Shown one piece after another: positions 7,519-13,908 of a DNA stretch of 17,189 bases (positions are counted from its first letter, which is position 1; each line of letters opens with the position of its first letter). Below the pieces are notes generated by a model that was given only the letters and a program-made list of their open reading frames with translations, made no database searches and was not told the DNA's origin. Source of the DNA: Bacillota bacterium (GTDB lineage: Bacteria > Bacillota > Clostridia > Christensenellales > Aristaeellaceae); assembly GCA_023460055.1 (NCBI GenBank), contig JAEWRJ010000100.1:1-17189 (forward strand), written 5' to 3'. A program made the position numbers and the translations under genes.

Positions 7519-8367
7519 TTAGTTCAGAATACGCAAAATCCGGCGTGCTAGCAGGCTCAGCGCGTAGAAGCCGGCGGCGCACAGCACCACAGCGGCTCCG
7601 ACGCTGGAACCCAGCGTATAGGAAAATACCAGGCCGAGCACTCCCGACAGCATGCTGATCAGGACGCTGAACAGGGCGTGCTGAGGCGCTGAACGCGCCA
7701 GGTTGCGCCCGGCAGCGGCCGGCAGTATCAGCAGGGCGTTGATCAGCAGCACGCCCACCCAGCGGATGGACAGCATGACGGCGATCGCGACCAGGCAGAC
7801 AAACAGATCCTCAGCCCAGCGGGTCCTGATGCCGCGGCTTTGCGCCAGCTGCGGATTGACCGCCGTCAGCAGAAGCGGGTTATACAGCATCGCCCAGGCT
7901 GTCAGCCCAAGAAGAAGTGAAATAAGCAGCCAGGTGATATCTCCCTGGCCGATGGCGAGCACATCGCCTACCAGCAGGGATGAATACTTGGAGAAGTTGC
8001 TGTTCTGGCTCAACAAGACCAGCCCCAGCGCGATGCCTGTGGATGAAAACACGCTGATATTGGTATCGGCGGATGCGCCGCCCGTGCGGTTGATGCGGCT
8101 GATCAGCAGCGCCCACAGGAGCCCGAAAGCGATCAGAATGACCGTCAGGCTGCTGATGCCAAGGATCATGCCGATGCCGGCTCCGGCCAGGGCGCTGTGC
8201 CCCAGGGCATCCGAAAAGAAAGCCATCCTGCGGTTTACTGCCATGGTGCCCAGCAGCGCCAGCAGGGGGGTAAGGAGCAGCAGCGCCAGCAGCGCGTTTT
8301 TCATAAACTGAAGGCTGAACATCTCAAAGGGCAGGATTCTATCCATGACCGCGTAAACTGTCTGCAT
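7519..8367 (-). CDS. znuB: Metal ABC transporter permease (ABC-3 family, ZnuB/MntB-like)
   Basis: Membrane half of an importer for zinc or manganese. The 282 residues contain about eight to nine hydrophobic segments spread from residue 22 to 275. The ABC-3 signature region SDALGHSALAGAGIG lies at about 52-66, just after the first membrane segment, with H57 conserved. ATG 8367 shares its A with the TGA of the ATPase gene (TGATG) and has GGAGGG seven bases upstream; a TTG codon directly before it is less well spaced. Its partner is the ATPase just upstream. No substrate-binding lipoprotein gene is in the window, so the metal cannot be named and the symbol marks the family only. Confidence 0.88.
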   Translation of the reverse strand: MQTVYAVMDRILPFEMFSLQFMKNALLALLLLTPLLALLGTMAVNRRMAFFSDALGHSALAGAGIGMILGISSLTVILIAFGLLWALLISRINRTGGASADTNISVFSSTGIALGLVLLSQNSNFSKYSSLLVGDVLAIGQGDITWLLISLLLGLTAWAMLYNPLLLTAVNPQLAQSRGIRTRWAEDLFVCLVAIAVMLSIRWVGVLLINALLILPAAAGRNLARSAPQHALFSVLISMLSGVLGLVFSYTLGSSVGAAVVLCAAGFYALSLLARRILRILN

Positions 8368-9131
8368 CAATGCGCCCTCCCCATGCCGTGGGTATGCGGG
8401 AAGGCCGCGGCGTAGGCTTCTGACGAGAAGACCTCATCGGGTGTGCCGGCAGCCAAGGTGGTCTTATCGATAAGAGCTACCATATCCGCGTATTCGCGCA
8501 CCAGCGTCCAGTCGTGAGACACCATTAAAATAGCCATGTGCTGCTGGGCGCGCAGGGCATTGACCGTATCCAAAAACAGGGCCTGCCCGTTGTGATCGAC
8601 GCCCGATACGGGCTCGTCCAGCAGCAAAAGATCAGGCGCCGGTGTCAGGGCAAGGGCCAGCAGCACGCGCTGCAGCTCGCCGCCTGACAGCGCGCCAAGG
8701 CGCTTGTCAATCAGGCTCTGCGCTTGCGCCAGTTCCAAAGCCTTTGTCGCCTGCTCCCGTGTCTTTTTGCTGACGCCTGTCCATACGGGACGCGCGGCGA
8801 TCGATGAGGCCAGCAGATCGCGTACCGTCAGGGGCATCTGGCGGTCAAACAGGAGCTGCTGGGGTACATACCCTACCCGCATGGAGGGGAAAGGTTTGCT
8901 ATGCCTATCCAGATGGGAAATGGTCCCCTCGTGGGGTACCTGGCCCAGCACCGCGCGCAGCAGCGTGGTCTTGCCGCCGCCGTTGGGCCCGATCAGCACC
9001 GTCAGCTGCCCGCAATGGACATGCAGGTTCACGTCGCTGAGCAGGGTCTCGTTGTCAAGCCTGACGCTGACATGATCCAGCTCGATGCGGCACAGGCCGC
9101 AATGGGGAACTTCAAGCGTTTGAGATTGCAA
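8367..9131 (-). CDS. znuC: Metal ABC transporter ATP-binding protein (ZnuC/MntA-like)
   Basis: The ATPase that drives the permease encoded next to it. It has 254 residues with Walker A GPNGGGKTT (48-56), the Q-loop in YVPQQ (about 88-92), the signature LSGGE (148-152), Walker B LLLLDEP (168-174) and the switch His in SHD (H206). GPNGGGKTT and a conserved YVPQ segment are typical of the zinc/manganese branch. The C terminus is His-rich (FPHTHGMGRAH), as in several metal-transport ATPases, and might sense or bind metal. The start is TTG 9131, one base after the nth stop, with AAGGGAG inside the end of nth; the next in-frame Met would remove Walker A. The metal cannot be told. Confidence 0.9.
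   Translation of the reverse strand: MQSQTLEVPHCGLCRIELDHVSVRLDNETLLSDVNLHVHCGQLTVLIGPNGGGKTTLLRAVLGQVPHEGTISHLDRHSKPFPSMRVGYVPQQLLFDRQMPLTVRDLLASSIAARPVWTGVSKKTREQATKALELAQAQSLIDKRLGALSGGELQRVLLALALTPAPDLLLLDEPVSGVDHNGQALFLDTVNALRAQQHMAILMVSHDWTLVREYADMVALIDKTTLAAGTPDEVFSSEAYAAAFPHTHGMGRAH
8375..8380 (-). promoter_or_regulatory. Shine-Dalgarno GGAGGG of the metal permease gene
   Basis: GGAGGG lies seven bases before ATG 8367, inside the 3' end of the ATPase gene. It favours ATG 8367 over the adjacent TTG at 8370 and shows that the two genes are coupled. Confidence 0.65.
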
Positions 9132-9132
9132 T

Positions 9133-9765
9133 TCAGGCTCCCTTCACATAAAAACAAACGTCACGCAAGGCGCAGGCGCCGCACAGCGGTCTTTGCGCCT
9201 TGCACACGCGCCGGCCGTGATAGATCAGCCAGTGGTGGGCACGGATCCAGTCCTCCCTGGGGATGTTTTGCATTAGCTGGCGCTCCGTCTTTTCGATGCT
9301 GTTCGCGCTCGCCAGCCCAAGGCGGTTGCTGACGCGGAAGACGTGGGTATCAACGGCCATCGCCGGGATATGGAAGGCGTTGGCCAGCACCACGTTGGCT
9401 GTCTTGCGGCCCACGCCGGGCAGGGAAGTCAGCCGGTCCAGATCCCCCGGCACTTCTCCTCCGTACTCCGTCATGATCTTTCTTGCGGCCATAACGATAT
9501 TGGCGGCCTTGGAGGCAAAGCCGCAGCTTTTTACATAGGGGAAAAGAATCTCCGGGGTCGTCTGCGCCATGCTGCTGACGGTCGGAAAGTCGCGGAACAC
9601 AGCAGGCGTCACTTTATTGACCTGCTTGTCGGTGCTTTGCGCCGACAGCATAGTGGCTACAAGCGTCTCATAGGGGTTGGTGAAATGCAGTTCCGGCACC
9701 GCGTCCGGATACAGGCTTTCAAGCGTTTTAAGGATATAGGGAATTTGGGGATTGAATTCGCTCAT
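9133..9765 (-). CDS. nth: Endonuclease III
   Basis: DNA glycosylase/AP lyase of base-excision repair that removes oxidised pyrimidines. It has 210 residues, almost the same length as the E. coli enzyme. The helix-hairpin-helix LPGVGRKTANVV holds the catalytic lysine K121, and VDTHVFR holds the catalytic aspartate D139. Four cysteines at 188, 195, 198 and 204 form the C-x6-C-x2-C-x5-C [4Fe-4S] loop; all positions are one residue beyond E. coli numbering. ATG 9765 overlaps the folT stop as ATGA, with only a weak purine stretch upstream, so translation probably depends on ribosomes finishing folT. It is followed after one base by the metal ATPase gene. Confidence 0.96.
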   Translation of the reverse strand: MSEFNPQIPYILKTLESLYPDAVPELHFTNPYETLVATMLSAQSTDKQVNKVTPAVFRDFPTVSSMAQTTPEILFPYVKSCGFASKAANIVMAARKIMTEYGGEVPGDLDRLTSLPGVGRKTANVVLANAFHIPAMAVDTHVFRVSNRLGLASANSIEKTERQLMQNIPREDWIRAHHWLIYHGRRVCKAQRPLCGACALRDVCFYVKGA

Positions 9766-10283
9766 TGGATCAGTCTTTCAAAATTTTTCCTGTATTGACA
9801 CAGTTTGGTGACAATAATGACCTCGATCGGGAAGAACAGCGCGTTTTTAAGCGCCCGCAGCGGCAGCAGGGCAAAGAAGCCCTTGCCTGTGATCGGGACG
9901 ATCAGAAGGGTGTTGAACACCAGATTGATCCCGATCGTGATCAGCAGCTGCCCCAGCGCGACGCGCTGCTTGGATACCTGGGGGGCATGGAGGGTCAGCC
10001 CGTAGACCAGGCCCTGGAGTGCTGCCGACAGGGTAAAACCCAGGTTGAAGGGGCCGGAGGGGAAGGCGAGCGCGCCGATCAGGTCGGCAATGACTGCCGT
10101 CAAGGCGCCGCCCAGGGGCCCCAGCAGCATGCCGGAGATCGCGATGGGTACAAAGCCGAAGGACGCTGATATAAACTGGTTATTAAACCCCAGGAATCGC
10201 TTGGCAACCACAGCCAGCGCTGAAAGCAAGGCGATGGTAACCAGCCGCTTGAGGGGGAAGGCCTGACTGCTTTTTGTTTGCAT
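9762..10283 (-). CDS. folT: ECF transporter S component, folate-type (FolT family)
   Basis: A small membrane protein (173 residues) that binds a vitamin and joins a shared energising module (EcfT with two ATPases, not encoded here). About five or six hydrophobic helices are visible. Motifs resemble the FolT family: an early helix ending in RFLGF, FGFVPIAISGMLLGPLGG, ADLIGALAFPSGPFNLGFTLSA and a C-terminal region ending in basic residues. That pattern, notably the LIGALxFP and GFTLSA segments, favours folate over other vitamins, but substrate is inferred. ATG 10283 lies 22 bases after the LCP stop with a weak GGCAGG upstream. The gap is far too short for a tetrahydrofolate riboswitch. Context is suggestive: dCMP deaminase in the same operon makes dUMP, the substrate of folate-dependent thymidylate synthase. 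Confidence 0.8.
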   Translation of the reverse strand: MQTKSSQAFPLKRLVTIALLSALAVVAKRFLGFNNQFISASFGFVPIAISGMLLGPLGGALTAVIADLIGALAFPSGPFNLGFTLSAALQGLVYGLTLHAPQVSKQRVALGQLLITIGINLVFNTLLIVPITGKGFFALLPLRALKNALFFPIEVIIVTKLCQYRKNFERLIQ

Positions 10284-10305
10284 CTGTGTACCTGCCCATT
10301 CTGTA

Positions 10306-11238
10306 CTATTGGGTCACGATAAAGTCACTGGAAAACAGGAAATCGCGCAGCGCTTCCCGGTTAGGGGCGAATTCCATCAGCTGGCTTGCGCCGCCGAAGT
10401 AATCAAAGCTGTGAAAGGTGCCGTCGACGGGGAGGCGGAACATTTCGACGGGGGTGCCTCGCATGGCAAACACCATATTGAAGGCATCCAGCATATCCGC
10501 CGTGGACAGGTTGGTATCCAGGATGTTGCTTGTTACGCTTTCCAATATCTTCTGCGCCTTTTCATAGCTGACATCCTTGAGGCTTTCGGCAATGGAAGAA
10601 AGCACGAGCCGGGTGCGGAAGGTACGGCCTATGTCATGCGGGTCACCGTTTAAGGCGGGTACGCGCCGGGTGCGCATATAGATCACGGCAGCGTGCCCTG
10701 TAAACAGGTAATCGCCCGCACCCGCCATCGCGGGTTTGGTGGACGAGGGTGAAATGGCATAGCGCTTCAGGTACCCGGCCTCGCCGTCGGTCACCGTCAA
10801 ATTTACCCCGCCCACGGCGTCCACGATGCTGGACACCTGGCTCCAGTCCATTAGGATGTATTTTTCAACCTTCAAGCCAAAGTGGCGGTTGATGGTATCA
10901 AGCAGGCCCTGAACGCCGAATTCCTTGACGATGTAAGTCAGCCTTCCCGGCTTATCGTCCGGATGCATCACCAGCATGTCGCGGATGAAAGAGGTGGCTA
11001 TGATGCGGCCGGCTGATTCGTCCACCGTGACCAGCACCATGCCGTCGGAATAGCCCAGGCGGCTGAGCCTCGAGGCCCAGCTGTCCATACAGATCAACAG
11101 GTAATGATGCATGCCTTTGGGGGTAGGCGGGATGTCTGAGGGATCAAGCACGTCGATCTGGGGAATCACCTGCTGCGCCATTGCCAGGGACGGAAGCAGG
11201 AAGCACAAGCATAGAACAAGCGCCAGATATCGTTTCAT
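10306..11238 (-). CDS. LytR-CpsA-Psr (LCP) family protein
   Basis: LCP proteins transfer undecaprenyl-linked glycopolymers (teichoic acids, capsule) onto peptidoglycan outside the cell. The 310 residues start with a hydrophobic export segment (4-19). The LCP core follows: LLICMD (D52), YSDGMVLVTVD (D65), SFIRDMLV (R86, D87), GVQGLLDTINRHFGL, AVGGVNLTV and the Arg cluster YMRTRRVP to DIGRTFRTR (R189-R210). These acidic and Arg residues bind the metal-pyrophosphate of the lipid donor in characterised members. Most LCP proteins have an N-terminal membrane anchor; here the segment ends in LAMA-QQ, which looks cleavable. ATG 11238 overlaps the comEB stop as ATGA and has the strong site AAGGAGGAT at 11244-11252. 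A purely regulatory role, as older names suggest, is less likely. Confidence 0.88.
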   Translation of the reverse strand: MKRYLALVLCLCFLLPSLAMAQQVIPQIDVLDPSDIPPTPKGMHHYLLICMDSWASRLSRLGYSDGMVLVTVDESAGRIIATSFIRDMLVMHPDDKPGRLTYIVKEFGVQGLLDTINRHFGLKVEKYILMDWSQVSSIVDAVGGVNLTVTDGEAGYLKRYAISPSSTKPAMAGAGDYLFTGHAAVIYMRTRRVPALNGDPHDIGRTFRTRLVLSSIAESLKDVSYEKAQKILESVTSNILDTNLSTADMLDAFNMVFAMRGTPVEMFRLPVDGTFHSFDYFGGASQLMEFAPNREALRDFLFSSDFIVTQ

Positions 11239-11705
11239 GCCTGATCCTCCTTTTCCAGATCCCCGTAGCGCTCTAAAAGAATATCAGCCTCGTTCAGTAT
11301 TTCCAGGGAAAAGTCGTCCGGGTAGCCCTGCTCATACACAATGCGCTTGATGCCCGCGTTCACCAGGATTTTCGCGCAGACGGAACAGGGCTGGTGGGTG
11401 CAATAGCAGGTGCCGCCGTCAATGGAAACGCCCAGCTTGGCGGCCTGTATCACAGCGTTCTGCTCGGCGTGGATGGCATAGCAGATCTCAGCGTGAGTAC
11501 CGGAGGGGATGTTCAGCTTTCTGCGCAGGCACTCGCCGCGTTCTTTGCAAGTGCGCAGGCCCTGGGGCGCGCCGTTATAGCCGGTGGTCATCACGCGCTT
11601 GTCGCGCACGATGACAGCCCCGACCTCACGGCAGGGCTGAAAACAGCTGCTCCAGGTGGATACCAGCCGCGCCATTTCCATAAACCGTTTATCCCATTTA
11701 TTCAT
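11235..11705 (-). CDS. comEB: dCMP deaminase (ComEB-like)
   Basis: Zinc-dependent deaminase that converts dCMP to dUMP, feeding thymidylate synthesis. It has 156 residues from ATG 11705. The cytidine-deaminase signature is complete: H79-A-E81 (HAEQNA, with E81 as proton shuttle) and P-C107-SV-C110, which with H79 hold the zinc. GYNGAPQG and the Cys-rich segment RTCKERGEC (C53, C59) are characteristic of the dCMP branch rather than of cytosine, guanine or tRNA-adenosine deaminases. GGAGGT at 11715-11720 is nine bases from ATG 11705 and six from GTG 11708, so the start may be one codon earlier. It is the first gene after the consensus promoter at 11735-11763 and overlaps the LCP gene by four bases. 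Despite the comEB name there is no competence gene nearby. Confidence 0.93.
   Translation of the reverse strand: MNKWDKRFMEMARLVSTWSSCFQPCREVGAVIVRDKRVMTTGYNGAPQGLRTCKERGECLRRKLNIPSGTHAEICYAIHAEQNAVIQAAKLGVSIDGGTCYCTHQPCSVCAKILVNAGIKRIVYEQGYPDDFSLEILNEADILLERYGDLEKEDQA
11244..11252 (-). promoter_or_regulatory. Strong Shine-Dalgarno AAGGAGGAT of the LCP gene
   Basis: AAGGAGGAT lies inside the end of comEB, five bases before ATG 11238. It is among the longest Shine-Dalgarno matches in the window and suggests the LCP protein is made at a high rate relative to its coupled neighbour. Confidence 0.7.
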
Positions 11706-11734
11706 CACAAACGCACCTCCGGACAAGTGAACTC

Positions 11735-11763
11735 ATTATATAGTCAGGCCATAGGGCTGTCAA
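11735..11763 (-). promoter_or_regulatory. Full-consensus sigma-A promoter for the comEB operon
   Basis: The minus strand shows TTGACA (11758-11763), a 17-base spacer and TATAAT (11735-11740), a twelve-of-twelve match. The TGA stop of the upstream lyase gene (11760-11762) lies inside the -35 hexamer. Transcription should begin near 11728, giving a leader of about 23 bases before ATG 11705. There is no obvious operator or terminator in the 54-base gap, so the promoter looks constitutive and adds to read-through from the mutS operon. Confidence 0.85.
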
Positions 11764-12989
11764 ACGGACAGCATCGCTTCCAGGGCGCTGCGCAGGGCTA
11801 GTTTTCCGTGGGCATAGGTGAGCGCGCCCTGCAGGTAGGCGGTATAGGGCGGGCGCAAGGGGCCGTCACAGCTCAGCTCGATGGAAGCGCCGGGCACAAA
11901 GGTGCCGGCCGCCATGATCACCTGATCCTGGTAGCCGGGCATGTCCCAGGGCTCGGGGGCGGCGAAGCTGTCCACAGGTGAGACCGCCTGGATGCCGCGG
12001 CAGAAGGCGATCAGCTTTTCAGGAGACTCCAGTAAGATCGCCTGGATGATGTCCGAACGGGGGGCGTCCCAGGAGGGGCGTGTGCCCATGCCCAGCTGCT
12101 GGAACACGCGCGCGGCCAATACGGAGGTCTTCAACGCCTGGGCTACGGTGTGCGGGGCCATGAAAATGCCTTGGTAAAACAGCCTGTAACCGGCGGCGTA
12201 GCTGCCGACTTCCAGCCCGATGCCCGGGGCGGTCAGGCGCGCCGCGATCCGCTGAATGGCTTCGGCAGTCCCCGCGATATACCCGCCCGTCGGGGCCAGG
12301 CCGCCGCCCAGGTTTTTGATGAGGGAACCGGCCACGCAGTCTGCGCCATAGTCGGATGGCTCGTCATCCGCGGTAAACGCGCCGTAGCAGTTATCCACGA
12401 AGATGAATATATCCGGACGGACCGCCTTGACAGCCTTGAGCAGGGGGGCCATGTCACGCGGCAGAAAACTCTTGCGGTCACTGTAGCCGCGGCTGCGCTG
12501 CAGGTGCAGTACTCTGGTCTGCGGCCGGATGGCTGCCAGCACCGCGGGCACATCAATATCGCCCTCCATGTCGGGCGGCGCCATGGAGTAGGTGACACCC
12601 ATCTCGGCCAGGGAGCCGGGGACCGGACCATCCAGCCCAATCACATCGCGCAGCGTATCATAGGGGTCGCCGCAGGCGGCCAGGAGATGATCGCCCGGTT
12701 TCAGCAGCCCAAACAGGCAGAGGCTCAGCGCGTGGGTGCCGCTGGCGATCTGGGTGCGGAAGATGGCGGCTTCAGAGTTGAAGAGGTCGGCGATCAGCTT
12801 TTCCAGGGTGTCGCGTCCCACGTCATCATAGCCGTAGCCTTCGCTGCCGGAGAAGTGCCGCAGCGCGATCCTATGCTTTTGAAACAGCGAAAGCACACGC
12901 CTGGTGTGCCTTTCCTCCCGCAGGTCGATTGACTTGAAGATAGGTTCGCAGGCGAGTTCCGCCTGCTCAATATACTCAGAAATGTTCAC
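11760..12989 (-). CDS. PLP-dependent methionine gamma-lyase family protein ('aluminium resistance protein')
   Basis: A fold-type I pyridoxal-phosphate enzyme of the YnbB/aluminium-resistance branch of the Cys/Met metabolism family. It has 409 residues, the usual length. The cofactor lysine is K225 in SLIKNLGGG, the pyridine-binding aspartate is D199 in FVDNCYG, and SGTHALSL (83-90) is the phosphate-binding turn. FSGSEGYGYDDVGRDTLE and LQRSRGYSDRKS are typical of this branch. The reaction in vivo is not established for the group; gamma- or beta-elimination of a sulfur amino acid is the usual suggestion. GTG 12989 lies one base after the miaA stop, with GAGAGGAT about ten bases upstream. Many Firmicutes carry this gene after miaA, often with hfq between; hfq is absent here. 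Confidence 0.87.
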   Translation of the reverse strand: MNISEYIEQAELACEPIFKSIDLREERHTRRVLSLFQKHRIALRHFSGSEGYGYDDVGRDTLEKLIADLFNSEAAIFRTQIASGTHALSLCLFGLLKPGDHLLAACGDPYDTLRDVIGLDGPVPGSLAEMGVTYSMAPPDMEGDIDVPAVLAAIRPQTRVLHLQRSRGYSDRKSFLPRDMAPLLKAVKAVRPDIFIFVDNCYGAFTADDEPSDYGADCVAGSLIKNLGGGLAPTGGYIAGTAEAIQRIAARLTAPGIGLEVGSYAAGYRLFYQGIFMAPHTVAQALKTSVLAARVFQQLGMGTRPSWDAPRSDIIQAILLESPEKLIAFCRGIQAVSPVDSFAAPEPWDMPGYQDQVIMAAGTFVPGASIELSCDGPLRPPYTAYLQGALTYAHGKLALRSALEAMLSV

Positions 12990-12990
12990 G

Positions 12991-13908
12991 CTATGCTAAA
13001 TCCTCTCGAATCATTGTTAAAAACTGCCGGACCATGCCCTCGGGCTCCAGCCAGCGGATGCGGGGATCGGGCCGCAACCAGGTAAGCTGACGCTTGGCGT
13101 AGTTACGGGTACGGCGTTTCAGCAGTTCTTCACACCGGGCAAGGTCCGCTTCCCCTTTGATACAGGGGATCAGCTCCTTGTAGCCCAGGCCCTGCATGCT
13201 CTGCGCCTGCTCTGAAACGCCCCGGTCCAGCAGCGCGCGCACCTCGTCAAGCAGCCCGCCGCGCACCATGGCGTGAGCCCTTTGATCGACACGTGCGTAA
13301 AGTGTTTCCCTCGGCCAGCCGGGGGCAAAGAGGCGGATATCCCAGGGGGCATCCTCTTCCCGCGGCTTTTGCCCGGAGAAGGGGCGGCCTGTAACCTCGT
13401 AGACCTCCAGCGCGCGGATCACCCGTCGGGTGTCATTGGGGTGCAGGCGGGCGGCAGCGCCGGGGTCGACCTCTTGAAGCTTCCTGTGCAGGTACCCCTG
13501 GCCTTCCTCCGCCAGCAGCGCTTCATACCTCGCCCGCACAGCTTCGTTCTTGGGGGTGCCGCCCAGCGTCAGCCCCTGGGAGAGGGCGCGCAGGTAAAGC
13601 CCCGTGCCGCCGATCAATACGGGCAGACGGCTCCTTGACAGGATGCCCTCTATGGCGGCGGATGCTCCTTGCAGGTACTCCGCCACGCTGTACTCATCCT
13701 CAGGCTCCGCCACATCCAGCATGTGATGGGGGATCAATGCCTGCTCTTCCTTTGACGGCTTGGCCGTGCCGATATCCATGCCTTTGTATACCTGCATGGA
13801 ATCCATGCAGACGATCTCAATGGGCCGGACCTCTGCCAGCGCGAAACCAAGCGCGGTCTTGCCGGAGGCCGTGGGGCCGACAATGCCCAGGATCTTTGGT
13901 TTTTCCAT
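12991..13908 (-). CDS. miaA: tRNA dimethylallyltransferase
   Basis: Adds a dimethylallyl group from DMAPP to N6 of A37 in tRNAs that read UNN codons, in the cytoplasm. It has 305 residues with the P-loop GPTASGKT (11-18), DSMQVYKGMDIGTAKP (substrate-binding, including the catalytic Asp), GGTGLYLRAL, RRVIRALEVYEVTG, GLGYKEL and the C-terminal KRRTRNYAKRQLTWLR, all diagnostic. ATG 13908 shares one base with the mutL stop (TGATG). No good Shine-Dalgarno is visible, so it is probably translated by coupling to mutL. Its DMAPP substrate is a product of the MEP pathway whose last enzyme, IspH, is also in this window. Confidence 0.97.
   Translation of the reverse strand: MEKPKILGIVGPTASGKTALGFALAEVRPIEIVCMDSMQVYKGMDIGTAKPSKEEQALIPHHMLDVAEPEDEYSVAEYLQGASAAIEGILSRSRLPVLIGGTGLYLRALSQGLTLGGTPKNEAVRARYEALLAEEGQGYLHRKLQEVDPGAAARLHPNDTRRVIRALEVYEVTGRPFSGQKPREEDAPWDIRLFAPGWPRETLYARVDQRAHAMVRGGLLDEVRALLDRGVSEQAQSMQGLGYKELIPCIKGEADLARCEELLKRRTRNYAKRQLTWLRPDPRIRWLEPEGMVRQFLTMIREDLA

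Noticed and set aside
10284..10305. Tetrahydrofolate riboswitch before folT
   Set aside because: The gap is only 22 bases and the upstream sequence is coding, so there is no room for a riboswitch.
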